Assembly (NCBI RefSeq): GCF_000715075.1
Contig: NC_134087.1
Span: 104,943,161 to 105,007,160, forward strand
Reading direction: 5' to 3'
Source of the DNA: Nicotiana tabacum
Lineage: Eukaryota > Streptophyta > Magnoliopsida > Solanales > Solanaceae
DNA length: 64,000 nt
Part shown: piece by piece, positions 12,344-24,781 of the stretch
How the letters are laid out: each line of letters begins with the position of its first letter
Numbering within the stretch: the stretch's first letter is position 1
Notes under the pieces: model-generated
Told to the model about the DNA's origin: nothing
What the model saw: the letters and a program-made list of their open reading frames with translations, nothing else
The model's database searches: none
Program-made: the position numbers and the translations under genes

Positions 12344-14998
12344 TGTCACGACCCAAACTGAAGGGCCATGACTAGCACCCGACCACACTTGTCGAGCACC
12401 AACGTACATTTCATCTAACCTTCATTATTATCTTTTAAGGCTGACGAGATCAATATAAATGGTAGACCTAGATCATGGACAACCAGCAATAAAATATGAT
12501 GGCATGCATATACATAGCAGGGGATGACCAGACAATCAAGAAACTACATATAAGGTATGAGCTACCACGCTACTATGAAAGACTATACAACAAAAACTAG
12601 CCGACAAGGCATACCAAACTATACATGAGCCGACACCTGTCTATGAGCCTCTAAAAGAACATAAGTGTTGCAACATAGCCGGAACAGGGCCCCGACATAC
12701 CCATAATGTCTATAACAAAAATTGCATACCAAGACCAAGGCAAGTCCGAAGAAGGGATCTCGCCAATCACCGCTGATCTACTGTGGTGGGGGAGCTGTAC
12801 CTGCCTGTCTATCAGGACCTGCAGCATGACATGCAGCGTCCACAAATAAAAGGACGTCAGTACGAATAAAGTACTGAGTATGTAAGGCAAGGAACCATAA
12901 ATACGATCAGTAATGTAAGCAAGGATAGAGAATATACAACCTGTAACATCTTAGTACCTCTGAGGGCTACTTACATGAAATGCATGATACATATGTATAA
13001 ATACATAAACCTTTAAAGCATTCGCCTCTGTGGGCATCATCATCATCATATCGTACCCGGCCATAATAGGCTCGGTAGAATCGTACCCGGCCACGTGGAG
13101 CTCGGTAAAACCCAACTGATCAGTGGTTGCACAATAGGTGCCGTACCCGGCCAACTATAGCGTGGCTCGGTAGAGTAAAATAGATACATATATATAATGC
13201 ATGCTCGACTCATGGAATCACATTCTAAACCTTTCGGAGTGACGTAAGGTCGGTATCCTCTGTACACGTTATTAGGACTAAGTCTTCACTATGAACCTTA
13301 TAAGATTCAGGAAGTATGAACAACATTGATAACATAAGAATAAGAGAAGCAACATTAACATCAATCGTTCCATAAGAGGGAAAACAATGTAAGTACTGCT
13401 AGCTTCTAAGAGTAGAGTATCTTTGGAAGCTCGTTCATTACATTATGTACAATCGGAGTCGTGCAAAAGAAGGAAAGGGATAGCCTCACATACCTTGTAT
13501 ATACTGCCCCAATCTCAAGCTATGCAATTGTCAAAACTCCTTAGTCTACAATAAGAGAAACGATACTATCGTTATCATTTAAGCGTCATAACTATTATGT
13601 ATCGACCACAAACTATTTTACGATGAAACGGACAGCACCTCCCCTATATATATGACCTCACACCATTCAAAACAATCACCAAACAGCCCAAACATCATCA
13701 ATAATAAACATATTGAGCCTCCCGAAATAGTCCACACACAGCCTAATCACTCCATACATACGACGACCACCGTAGTCGTGTCAAACAACCTGGAAATGTT
13801 ACGAATAACTATCAGCCCATAAACCTACATATATATGGTGTTTCTCCACACCCTTCCTCCTCCAAAACTCCACAAGATAGTAGTAAAATACGCAGCCCAA
13901 CAACAACGCAAAACAGTCCACAAAACAATAACACTACTACCAAACCTTTCGATATATATCTCACAAGTTCTAGCTTCAATGGCTTAGCCGCAACTTGGAT
14001 AATCTTAAATACATATAGAGTAAGAGGTTCCTTACCTTTATACAAAAAGAACAACTCCAATTTGACCTTAAATTTCCAAGAAATATCCCTCCAATGCTGC
14101 CACAACAACAAAAAAATGAAACTAGCGATCAATTAGTGTTTTTCGGCACTAGAATCACTTTAGAAGGCTTGAAATCACCTAGGATTAATATTAAGAACAT
14201 TAGGGAGTATTTACAGAACATATACCCTTTAAAACAACCTCCCACACGAGTTGGAACGACACAAAAATGAGCAACAACAAGAAGAACAAGAGACTTACTA
14301 GCGCCACGGAATTCCCGACACTTGATTTGTGTTGTTTGCCCTTTTTGGGTCTTGAATCTTGAGAGAACCTTGAGAGGATGTTCCTAGGGTTCTAAGTTCT
14401 GAAAATAGTGAAAAGAAATGACTAAAAATGGGTTGTGGTCATCCTATATAAGTCCAAATATCTTAAACCGACTTAGTGGGCCCCATAGAGAGGTGCTTGG
14501 CGCAGTCTCGCAAAAACGCAAATATCTCTCTACTCCGAGATCGTATAGATGAACGGTTTAATGCGTTGGAAACTAGACTCATAGATCTTTAATTTGGTGG
14601 GTAGAGCACCCCGTAATTCCTTGTAAATTATGAGAAAAGATTAGAAACATTTGACCTAATGTTTAAGTAAAATTATGAACCTAAGTTGCGACAACTTTTG
14701 TCGACTTTTGTTTCATAACTCGTTTGACTTCAAGACTTATGATACGGATATTATATGATTAAAATACCTTAATAAATGACCTCTTGAGTGTATTAAGCAC
14801 CGCTAGATTACCTGAAAATACGAGTTACAACATCCTTGATTCGTTTAACTTCTAATATTGGTTAATCACCCTTATACACTCTTGTATCACTTAAGACCAA
14901 TAGGATTGACTTCTTATCATCTCAAAGATAATTCCTTCTTGGATTTATGTTAACTAATATATGGCATGAACTAACACATGTGGATATGGGTTGTAACA
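12344..14998 (-). mobile_element. Element C: solo LTR of a gypsy family
   Basis: Runs from TGTCACGACCC to TTGTAACA and is flanked by ATTCG at 12339-12343 and 14999-15003. It has TG...CA ends, no internal ORF, primer site or polypurine tract, so it is a solo LTR left by LTR-LTR recombination. Its ends and the phrase GGACGTCAGTACGAA (about 12852) resemble the LTR of A, and CCGGCC...GGCTCGGTA repeats occupy about 13055-13170. It probably belongs to a related chromovirus family in the same minus orientation. Confidence 0.92.
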
Positions 14999-15003
14999 AT
15001 TCG

Positions 15004-16690
15004 GGACGGAAATTTACCTGAAGGGTATTGCACGCTCCAGTTCTTGTATCATCGATATGGTAACCCCCGGGGTTTTGAAGAGCCGAACACTGGTCTAACC
15101 CATGCCGAAAATAAAGACAAATGGGAGGCAAGGCGGGGTTTAGCTTTTATGGTATCCTTCTTGGGTATTGTAGTTTGTCCGCGAAAAGATGGTAATATAG
15201 AGATAGGTCTCGTGGGAATGATCGATGTTGCAATCAAGAAAGCCAACAGCACTGTGGTTCCTCTAATCTTATCTGAAATCTACCGAGCCTTGACTATCTG
15301 TCGGGAAGGAGGAAAGTTCTTCCAAGGTTGCAATCTGTTACTACAGTTATGGATGCAAAAACATCTCTTCCACCGGGTTGGGTATATGAATTATGGTTTG
15401 ACCGGTTTGAGCTGCATTGAAGAATTTGAATGCCGAGTGGCAGGTATTGAATTCCCCGAGGGTACTGAAGTTTGGCTTGCACATTTGAGATCCTTGACTG
15501 ACGATAAAATTGAGTGGCCATTCGGATGGCTTCCTGCCACCGAAGCAGTGTACATGTCAGCTGAAGTGTGTTATCTCCTCTTGATGGGCATCCGGAGCAT
15601 CCAGCCTTATGCTCCACATAGGGTTTTGAGCCAATTAGGAAGATTTCAAACTGTCCCCAATGGTGAAGATTTGAGTAAACATGTCATTGAATTGGGCCCG
15701 AAAGCCGAATTTCTAGAGGGGAAAATTCTCCAAGTGTGGAATGAATGTAGATTTCTTGAACCTAAGACCATAGTGCGAAATCTAGCTAGAGGTGAAGTGG
15801 ACCCTAAGTACATTGTCTGGTTTGGCAAAAGATTCCAGATTCCTGAAAGGCCCGCAAAGAGACCCCATGTCCAATAGTTCACCGATGGGGCACAGGTACA
15901 ATGGGACTGGTTGACCAAAGAAAACGAGTACAGGGCTAAAATAAGCCAATTGGAAAGGCGAGTCATGGAGCTTTAGTTTGAAAATGGTGTTCAAGCCGCT
16001 GCAGACGAGGGAGAAAAGAAAAAACTAACTCAGGAAAATGAGGCCCTCAAAGCTCAGATCCGGAAGATGAAAATAGCTGCTAGAAACCCGTAAAGAAGCC
16101 GGGCTGATGAAAGACTTATAAGCGGTCTGAAAAAGAAAGTCCTTGAGTGTCAAAAAGACTTGGAAAAGTCTGAAGCCAGTCTAGCAAAAATCCGGGCACA
16201 ATGGACAAAGAAGGTAGAAGAGCGGGCCCATGTTGTGCAACAAATGAAGAGGAACTATGAAGGGACCATCACTATCCTAAGAAGAAAGGTAACCACTCTC
16301 GAGAATAAGGCAACCAAGCAGGCTAAAGATTTCAAAGCTGATAGGGAGCACTGTTATGATTTGATGGCTCAAATGGAGGAAGGAATGCAACAGTTGCAAG
16401 ATCAACACCTTCATGACTCTCAAGTGTTAGAAGCCTGGAATCAGCAGATAGGTTGGTTGCTTCAGGAAAAAGGCAGAATTAGAGAAAGGATCAGAACCAT
16501 CGCTGACTACATTACTATGAAATGCCAAGCATGTGAGGACATGACTCGTACCACCTTTTTCGCTGCAGTGATGACTTTTGTTCGCAAAGTTATGAGTAAT
16601 TTGGAGCGACTGCAAGGGGATCTCGCATTTAGGGCCGTGGCGAGACTGAATGATGTCTCGCAGGCACCAGGAGTATTAATGTATTCTTGA
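15004..16690 (+). pseudogene. Element B ORF1, C-terminal part with coiled coil
   Basis: Continues ORF1 in phase after the C insertion (codon CGG formed by 12342-12343 and 15004). The globular part, with FLYHRYGN, EARRGLAFMVSFLG and SIQPYAPHRVL, matches D ORF1. From about 15900 the translation becomes heptad-rich, Glu/Lys/Gln-rich coiled coil (KISQLERRV; KDLEKSEASLAKIRAQW; TTLENKATKQAKDFKADRE), ending QAPGVLMYS. In-frame stops are TAG 15875-15877, TAG 15974-15976 and TAA 16091-16093. The coiled-coil C-terminus suggests self-association, which is inference only. Confidence 0.8.
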
Positions 16691-17219
16691 GTTTTACTTG
16701 AGTCTGTATCTTTCTTTTCTGTTGGAGTTTGTTAGTTTATTTTCGATTCTGTTAGTCAGTTTTTGAGTCTGTATTGTCATCTTGTTGTTGGAGTCTGTTG
16801 TTTTACTTTTAGTTTTGAATCGTTGTAATCCAGATTATTTCCCTTCTATGAGAAAAATTGAAAATCCCAAAATACTTTGTTATTTAGTTTTACATTTTAT
16901 CGCCCCCAGAACTATGCTTGGTCTGATTCATGTGGGGTCATGATACGTAGGCAATCTACATAGGATTCGAGCATAACAAAAAAAAGAAAAAAGAAAAGAA
17001 AAAAAAGAAGAAGAAGAGCAAAAGAGAGTGGAAATGGAAAGAATAAAAATGGGAAAGAACAAGTAAAAGCCGGGATGAAGCATGCAACCCTTGCAAAACA
17101 TGTAGAAACACATTTAACTGTATATGTGCATCACACCCCAACGTGCGATTACCTATCTGTTATTTGTGCCAAACTAACCATTTGCTGCTATTATTTCAGT
17201 CCAGGGTGTTTATAGAATA
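16691..17219 (+). other. Element B spacer between ORF1 and gag
   Basis: Non-coding. It holds the second iterated motif (16907-16973), an A/G-rich run (16976-17020), a block conserved with D around AACGTGCGATTA (17140), and a pyrimidine-AG acceptor-like site ending at 17200, shortly before the gag ATG. D has the same arrangement. Confidence 0.55.
16907..16973 (+). repeat. Iterated structured motif, copy 2 (B, after ORF1)
   Basis: GAACTATG, TTGGTC before TGATTC, GATACGTAGGCAATC, then ATTCGAGCA. Pairing of the arms is imperfect in this copy. Confidence 0.65.
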
Positions 17220-20099
17220 GTGGTTGGTTTTCATGGTAACTTGGCTTCGCACCCGTACTTTACTAGATCGAAAGGGAGCATCAGAATGTCTTCAGAAATG
17301 ACTCTGTCAACAATTTCCATCACGGATGATAGCCCAATCTCGGGCATCCCGACCTCAGAATCGGCAGCTGCCGAAGAAAACAGAATCCTACGTCTTCGGG
17401 TTATGGAAATGTGGGACGCTTGGGCAAATGGAAGAGAGCCACCAAGTGCGATCCCGGGATTCCCCGAACTTTTTCCTAGATCAGGTGGTACTTCCAATGT
17501 TCCAATCAGTCACCCACATACCCCACTGGGACATCCAACTATCTCATCTCATTTCGTGGGAACATCTTCTGAGGTTCGCCCCCAGGTGTTCATCTCTGGT
17601 ACAGCTTCAAACATCTTCACCGCTCCCTCATGCTCGGCACGGCACAACATACACTACCTAGGCCCAGTTGTGACCCCTCAGCTTTCACCTTTCAGATGAA
17701 ACCTCCTCAGTTTCCCACTTATACTTATCCTCAGCCACCTCAATTTGAGTTCACTGTGGGGAAAGAAAAGACTACCAAAACTCCTGAGCAAGAAGAGATT
17801 GCGAAGAAGATGAGGAGTATGGAGCAGAGCCTCAAGAACATACAAGGCTTGAGTGGGCAGAAAAGTGTGTCCTATGCTGATTTATGCATGCTCCCTCATG
17901 TGCACTTACCATTGGGATTCAAAACCCTAAAATTTGAGAAGTACGATGGGCACGGTGATCCTATTTCTCATCTCAAGAAATATTGCAATCAATTGCGAGG
18001 GGCCGGTGGAAAGGAAGAACTACTCATGGCCTATTTCAGAGAAAGTCTGGTGGGCATCGCCTCTGGTGGTATATGGACCAGGATATATCCCGCTGGCACA
18101 TCTGGGATGATCTTGCTAGAGACTTCGTCAGGCAGTTCCAGTACAACATTGATATTGCTCCAGATAGGAATTCGTTGACAAACTTGAAAAAGAAATCCTC
18201 GGAAAGCTTTCGGGAGTACGCAGTTAAATGGAGTGAGCAGGCGTCTAGGGTAAATCCTCCAATGGATGAGGTCAAAATGGTCACAGTTTTCCTCCAAGCT
18301 CAGGAAGCCGACTACTTCCAAAATATGATGTCTACTATGGGTAAACTGTTCGCTGAAGCCATCAAGATTGGAAAAATGGTTGAAAACGGTTTGAAAACGG
18401 GTCGAATTCTAAGTCAATCCGCTATAAGAGCTACTTCCCAAGCCATTCAGGGTGGGTCTGAAGGAATAGCAAAAGGCAAGAAAAAAAAAGAAGAAACATC
18501 CATGGCAGCATTGGGTGCAAGAAAACACCGTACTCCCAGATTCCTTCTCCCATAAAGGACCCCACAACACTATTACCTTCACCAAGACATGGCCTATGCT
18601 CCTCATCCATACACGGTCATGAATACTCAACCTTGTATCCGTAAACAGCAACAAGCCAACCGTAACCAAGCTCCATTTCCTAGAAACCAGCCTCCTTACC
18701 AAAACCACTACAACCCTCATCCTCCACAAAATAATTTTCCCCCTCGTGAACCACCTAGAATGCCAAATTTTACACCAATCGGGGAATCCTACTCCAGTCT
18801 GCTCCCAAAGCTTGTCCCAATAGGTCTGCTACAGCCGGTTCCTCAAACTAGGCAAAACCCAACATCACCTTCTTACAGAACTGGTACCCGATGCGCCTAT
18901 CACTCAGGGACAGAAGGGCACGACACTGGTGATTGCTGGACTCTGAAAAGAGCAATGGAGAATTTGATAGAACAAAGGAAGATAGTACTAAGGGATGAGG
19001 ATGTTCCCAATATGACTAATAACCCACTGCCGGCCCACAACAATGGGCCGGTAATTGTAATGATTTGTAAGGATAAGGAATTTGACCCGGCATTGAAGGC
19101 CATCATTGCCATTGCTGACGTAGAAAAGAAACCAAAAGCTACCCTAAAGCAAGACAAAGGGGAGAAAAAGAACAAAACCACCCCTCCAAAATCAGAAAAG
19201 AAAGTTGAAGTGGGGACTAGGGCAACGCCTCCCAAAGATGTTGTTCTCTATGTCCCTTGGGGCCGCAAAGAAAGGCAGATGACTTTGAGTCCTCCTAGGA
19301 GATTCGACCTGAACAAGGCAGCCCAAATGTATGTGCCCAAGGGAGCTCATGTGATGCGGAGGCCAATTAATCCACCAAGGCAGAGTGAGCCCGTGGTTAT
19401 TACCCGCGCACCGCAAAAGCCCATGACGGACCCTACCGTTATGCCCTGGAACTACAACAAATCAGTGGTAACTTACAGAGGCAAAGAAATCTTGGGAGAA
19501 GTTTAAGAAAATAACCTGGCTAAAAAGTATGTCAATTTGGAAGAGGTGAACAATGCCACTAGAAAGCGCTTCCCATCTAAGAAGCTCGTGAGTGCCGAAG
19601 AAGCGGAGACCTTCTTTCAAAAGATGAAAATGGCGGATTATGAGGTGATCGACCAGCTTTGAAAATTTCCCGAACAAGTCTCTTTGTTGGCTTTGATGAT
19701 GAACTCCATCGAACTTCCGAAGGTATTGATCAAGAACCTTAACGAAGCATATGTGCCTGTTGAGACTTCTGTAGAACAGTTGGAGAGGATGGCAGAAAGG
19801 TTTTTCGCAATTAACTAGATTTCCTTAAGTAAAAATGACTTGCCCCCAGAAGGGGCCGCGCATAACAAATCCCTGCACCTGATAGTCAAATGCGAAGGTT
19901 ACTACGTGAAAAGGGTTATGTTGGACGGAGGCTCTGGGGTAGACATTTGCCCACTCTCAACTCTACAGCGCATGGAAATCGGGACAGAAAGAATTCGACC
20001 CAACAATGTCTATGTACGGGCTTTTGATGGTATAAAAAGGGACATAATTGGAGAGATCGATCTGATTCTGACCATTGGCCCAGTAGATTTTGAAGTAAC
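17220..20099 (+). pseudogene. Element B gag-protease, broken and truncated by D
   Basis: ATG at 17220 (MVGFHGN) precedes a TRSKGS phrase shared with D. The capsid-like region, with DLCMLPHVHLPLGFK, KYDGHGDPISHL and SESFREYAVKWSEQASRV, occupies about 17870-18450. A zinc-knuckle-like CAYHSGTEGHDTGDC lies at about 18892-18936 with His in the second position. The protease motif LDGGSGVDICPLSTL is at about 19921-19965. Frameshifts lie near 17640-17690 and near 18065. In-frame stops are at 18553, 19504, 19660 and 19816. Sequence stops at GPVDFEVT where D begins. About 33 codons of the protease are missing before homology resumes at 43607. Confidence 0.85.
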
Positions 20100-20513
20100 T
20101 GTGAGCACGTAATTTTTGCCTTACGAAAACTACTCCAAAGTAAATCAAAAAATAAAATAAATTTCTTTTACTGTGTAATTTTTTGAATTTGCGTGGTGTT
20201 AAATACTTGTGTTATGTCCGTAAGTGTTTACTTTGTCATAATAAAATGAAAAATAAAATAAAATACATGTTGCATGCATATAGGATTTAATTATGCATTT
20301 AAAAGATAATTTAAATAAAATCACAAAAAATATGCAATAGTTCTATTTTAAATATTCCACTGTGTGATTGATGTCTTTTCTGTGTGTTAAATAATTGTTA
20401 TAGAATAATTAATATATTTTTGTGAAGTTAAAATTGTTTTATAATTAAAATTAGAAATTTAAATTAGAAAAATGAAATAGTTGAAAAAGAAATTAAAAAA
20501 ATATATAATCGGA

Positions 20514-20531
20514 CCTGGATTTAAATCCAGG
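20514..20531. repeat. 18-bp perfect palindrome in D U3
   Basis: CCTGGATTTAAATCCAGG is its own reverse complement. It is repeated at 39283-39300 in the other LTR. Confidence 0.9.
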
Positions 20532-20716
20532 CCCAAACCAAATTACCCCCTTTAGCTCAGGTCCGGTCCAGTCCAAAAAGAGTCAAAACGACAGCGTTTA
20601 GTCGTGGTTCATCATGGACCGTTCGATCAAATCCAATCAACGGATGAGATCTCATCACCCTAACCCACAACCCGTAACCCGACCCATTGACCCGATTCAG
20701 TCCGACCCCAACGTTA

Positions 20717-20738
20717 AACCAAACGACGTCGTTTGGTT
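20717..20738. promoter_or_regulatory. 22-bp perfect palindrome in D U3
   Basis: Centred on GACGTC with core AACGACGTCGTT (20722-20733), about 65 bp upstream of the TATA box. It is conserved in the 3' LTR (39486-39507). The 12-bp core also occurs at 51721-51732 in B. ACGT-core sites bind plant bZIP factors in general. Binding here is inference. Confidence 0.7.
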
Positions 20739-20803
20739 AAGTGAGATGATCCTGACCGTGAATCTTACTTGATCGGACGGACAAGATCAATCCACCCCTC
20801 CCC

Positions 20804-20810
20804 TATATAA
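20804..20810 (+). promoter_or_regulatory. TATA box, D 5' LTR
   Basis: CCCTATATAAG following a CT-rich stretch, the only canonical TATA in the left part of the LTR. It is conserved at 39573-39579. Confidence 0.7.
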
Positions 20811-21382
20811 GTTCCAGACCCCTACCCCGGCCCCCTAACTAAACACCCCCCCTTCCTTACTATTCATCATCGTCCCCAAACCCCCACCCCCTAACCCTAG
20901 CCGCCCTAGGATCCCACCGCCTGAAACCCGGCGGCATCAACGCCGCCGGTCACCAAAATGACACCCTAGAATCCCCTGAACATCCTCTACACAGATCTAA
21001 CATTGGTTTCCTTCGAATCAGGCCCCAACTCTTCGAATCTTAAATCGAAGGTTGGCCTGAAAACCTTATCTTCTCCGATGACCTCCAAAATAACACCACA
21101 GTTTCTCCTAAATTCCCTCACCAAGGATCTGTTAGTTGCATGGTTCGAATCATACTGGAACTACTCGAATCTTCATTTGAAGATTCGAGTACAACCTGAC
21201 CTTATCCCAACCTACTTCAAACTCACACCAGTTACCCCCCTGACCTCCCTCGTGCCTAGAACATCTTTGGTTTCCCTCGAATCTAACCAGAAATGAGTAA
21301 ATCCCAAATCGAACTTTCAAGAACCCTAAAAATACCAGACTTTTGGATTCTGTCCCGATTGAATAAAGATTGAGGTTTAATC

Positions 21383-21428
21383 GACCTTAGTCGAAGTATT
21401 TTCAGTGGAAAATACTTCGACTAAGGTC
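21383..21428 (+). repeat. Perfect 21-bp hairpin in the transcribed part of the D LTR
   Basis: Arms 21383-21403 and 21408-21428 are exact reverse complements separated by AGTG. The arms begin GACCTTAGTC and end GACTAAGGTC. The same structure is at 40148-40193 in the 3' LTR. Confidence 0.9.
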
Positions 21429-24400
21429 TGTTTGATTTCAAACAAAGTCCAAATCCAAGTCGAGTTGAGTTCAGTTGAATTTAAAGGTTCAGAGGTAATT
21501 TCTATTTCTTATGTGCATTCTATGTGTATTCTATGTTCGTTTCATTAGTTTGTTTAATTTTTCATAATTTTCTAGTCAAATTTTTGTTATACTGTCCCCT
21601 ACCCGTCAACTTGATTCTAAATGTGAATTGTTTCTGTTGATTGTGATTATGTACAATGTGTGTAATCGACTCGATTAAGTTCGTCGATTAGTTGTATTAT
21701 GAATCTTGCTTTTGGAAATGTTGACTGAGATAGCCTGTTTTGAATAGATTATTTTGCTATAACCAGTTAATTAGTTATTGTTAAGCAGTTAGTTCTTGTT
21801 TAATAAACCAGTAAATTCAAATGAATGTTGTATCTGTGTTGATTTCTGAGCATTGAGTTTCAGGGTATTGTCAGTATATTGACAATGCTCCTGTATTTGT
21901 TTGTTTTTTGGTTCAGTTTTGAATCTCAGTCGAAATGATCCTGCATATTCTGTGTAATGTTAGTGGGTATTATTCAGGTTCAGTATTCAATTGAGAATCA
22001 TCTATCTTAATTCAACTCTTGTGCATAAATGTGATGTACTGTCTTTAATCCTAGGACTGGTTATAACTGTTAAAGCAGACTTTAAAATCTGTTTTGCAAC
22101 ATATTCTGATTTTAGTTTAAGGGCTGTAATTACAGAAGGATTTCAGGTTTATTTTAGAATGAAACAGTAGGGTAATGTGATAGTGTGCTTTCAATAATAT
22201 GATAGTGGCTATAATTTAAGTAATAATGGGGAACAAGGGATAATGGGGCTGCTGAAAAACAGGATAAATAGCACTTAGTTTTAAATTATTCAAAAGTAGT
22301 TTTAATGGAAAAACTTTCTGATTTTTAAAGGAGAAAAGGGTCCATCCAGCACTAAACTGTATAGGACCAGCCCTGTATAAATACAGGGAGTTGGACAGAC
22401 TGAAAAGATGAGTTTTTTTAGAGAGGGAGTCCTTCAGAAGAAAAAATAGGAAGAAGAAAAATAGGAAGAGAAAAATCTGTTTTGAAAGGAAAAAGAAATC
22501 AGATTTTAACAAGGAGACTTTAGGCAGATTTTAGATTGAAGAAATCTGATTTAGGAGAAAAAAGAGAAAATCTGAAAAACAGGAGATTTTAAGAAAGAAA
22601 AAGAAAAGAAATCAGATTAGAAGAGGGAATTGAGAGAGAAAAATCTGATTTAAGATCAGTTTTTCAGAAAAGAGGAGTTTTTCAGAGAAGAGTTTGAAAG
22701 AGAAATAAAAATCAGATATTAAGAGAGTTCAGGAAAGAGAAAAACAGAAAGAAAGAAAGAGATAGAAATAGAATCAGAAATAGAAATTTGAAAAGAAAAA
22801 CAAACAAAAAGGAACACTCACACATTGAAGCTGAAACCGATACCAGAAAAGAAAAGAAAAATCTGAAACCTTGTTGTTCTTTTTGGAATCTATCCGGGTC
22901 TGGGTATTGATACTATTTGGTTTTAAAAATCTGAAATTCTTTAAGAAGCGTTGCTCTTGTGAATCTGGATTTCTCGGGTCTTATTATTACTCAAATCTGT
23001 GGGAATACTGATATTCTGCCAGTATTTTGTTACTGCTGCTGCTGCTGAAATTTACTCCTTCTACCTTCATTTTCAGGTACATGCCTTTTAAATTTTATGT
23101 TGGAAAGAGATTCAACATGACTAATCAATGAAGTTTGAATTGCAATTCTGTTTTCCATTTGTCCAAGTTCATCAGTTTAAATTTCATTTTTTGTTTCATG
23201 ACAGTTAATTAGTAGGGAATTCAATTTGATAACTATGAGTTAATTGTCTTACTTTGAAATTCGTATAAAGCTTTGTAATAATGTTAGCCCTTCATCTCAT
23301 TAGTTTAGTCATGTTTGAACTGTCAAGGTAGGAAACATGACATAAAGATTGGCCATTAACTAGGCCTTGTGACGTTGTTAGTTGAATAAAGAATAGCGTG
23401 AAAATGTCAAAATCATATTGCTAGTTTATTCTGATAATCTGATTTAGTTGTGGAAGGAATGATATAAGTTGTACGTTCTTATGTGGCATTATAACAGGTA
23501 TCTATAGAACCATTAAGTGGATGGCAAGTTGAGTTGATATGGCTCATTATGATGTTAAAGTGCTATGAATGTTTTAGACATACAAACTATGTTACATGTA
23601 AGGCAATATTATTAATTGATTTATAATTCCCTTTCTTATCAATTTGATGCTTATTTACCATCCAAAATAAATAATTAGGCCGATTGGATTAAAAGCAAGT
23701 ATATGAGAATAAAATGAGATGTACAAATTGCAACACTTTACATCAACGACAATTAGAAATAGGACTTGCATTAAATAGAAATAATAAAAGTTCTTGAAAA
23801 AAAAAATATTCTTCCCTATATAAATCATTTTTAACTTCATATACGATTCATTATTGGGCATATAGATATATATGTCGTATTTGTGAAGAATAGTATTAAT
23901 CAGGTTCTTATTCTTTATTTTGAATTTGAATAGTCTTGGATGAACATAAATTATACGCGGAAATTATAATCGATGGGCAACATTTAATAAATTGTGAAAT
24001 TTTTTAGAATTAAGGGGTATCTTAAATGGAGATTTCTCATAATAATAAACAATTTAGGGAAAAAGTCCATAATACTATTTTGCGCAATCAGGGATGCGTT
24101 CGCGCACCCTGATCATATTTTAAAGGTAACTTCGGATTATGCGTACGCGTAATTTCGAGCGAATATTTAATAAAAACGAATTTCTTTGAAAAATATTAAA
24201 TAATTTCATATAACCTGAGATGTGCAGTTCATTGTCTAAATACAAGGGTAATGATGTTCCTGATTTTATCTTAAAATTTCGAACATATTTTTTTTTATAA
24301 AACTATAACATGGACAATTTTATTGTGTACACGTATGCGTGGCACGATCTTATGAAATTATAAAAGATATATAATACGAATATACGTACGCGTAATTCGT

Positions 24401-24763
24401 CATAAACAATAAGTAAAAGCGGTAGTAAAATCATGCAATAAAAACGTATTTAGTAAAAATCAAGATAATTAAGCCAATAATAAAAACAGTTAAGCGACCG
24501 TGCTAGAACCACGGAATTCGGAAATGCCTAACACCTTCTTCTGGATTAACAGAATTCCTTACTCAGGATTTCTGGTTCGCAGAATAATAAACAGAGTCAT
24601 ATTCTCCTCGATTCAGGGATTAAAATTGGTGACTTGGGACGCCTTAAAATTCCCAGGTGGCGACTTTGAAATAATTAAATAAATCCCGTTTCGACTGTCC
24701 TTCAATTGGAGAAAACTCCCCACGCACCCACGCGGGCGCGGTAAAAAGGAGGTGCGACAGCTC

Positions 24764-24781
24764 TGGCGACTCTGCTGGGGA
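24764..24781 (+). other. Element D primer binding site
   Basis: TGGCGACTCTGCTGGGGA, four bases (GCTC) after the LTR end. Same site type as B. Confidence 0.8.

Larger units (their letters stand above)
20100..24759 (+). repeat. Element D 5' LTR
   Basis: The left part contains an 18-bp palindrome (20514-20531), a 22-bp palindrome (20717-20738) and a TATA box (20804-20810), which places U3 to the left and the transcribed part to the right. A C-rich stretch with telo-box-like CCCTAACCCTAG (about 20890) follows the TATA box. A perfect hairpin (21383-21428) and a purine-rich block (about 22385-22870) come next. The last 250 bp resemble the end of the B LTR. Short ORFs, such as 21003-21296, start at TTG and show no domain. 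Confidence 0.93.

Noticed and set aside
16976..17020. A/G-rich run as an extra polypurine tract of B
   Set aside because: It lies between ORF1 and gag and lacks the GGGGCAG ending shared by the real tracts.
21003..21296. 97-residue ORF in both D LTRs
   Set aside because: TTG start and no domain. Shared sequence is explained by LTR identity. It could at most be an upstream ORF in the leader.
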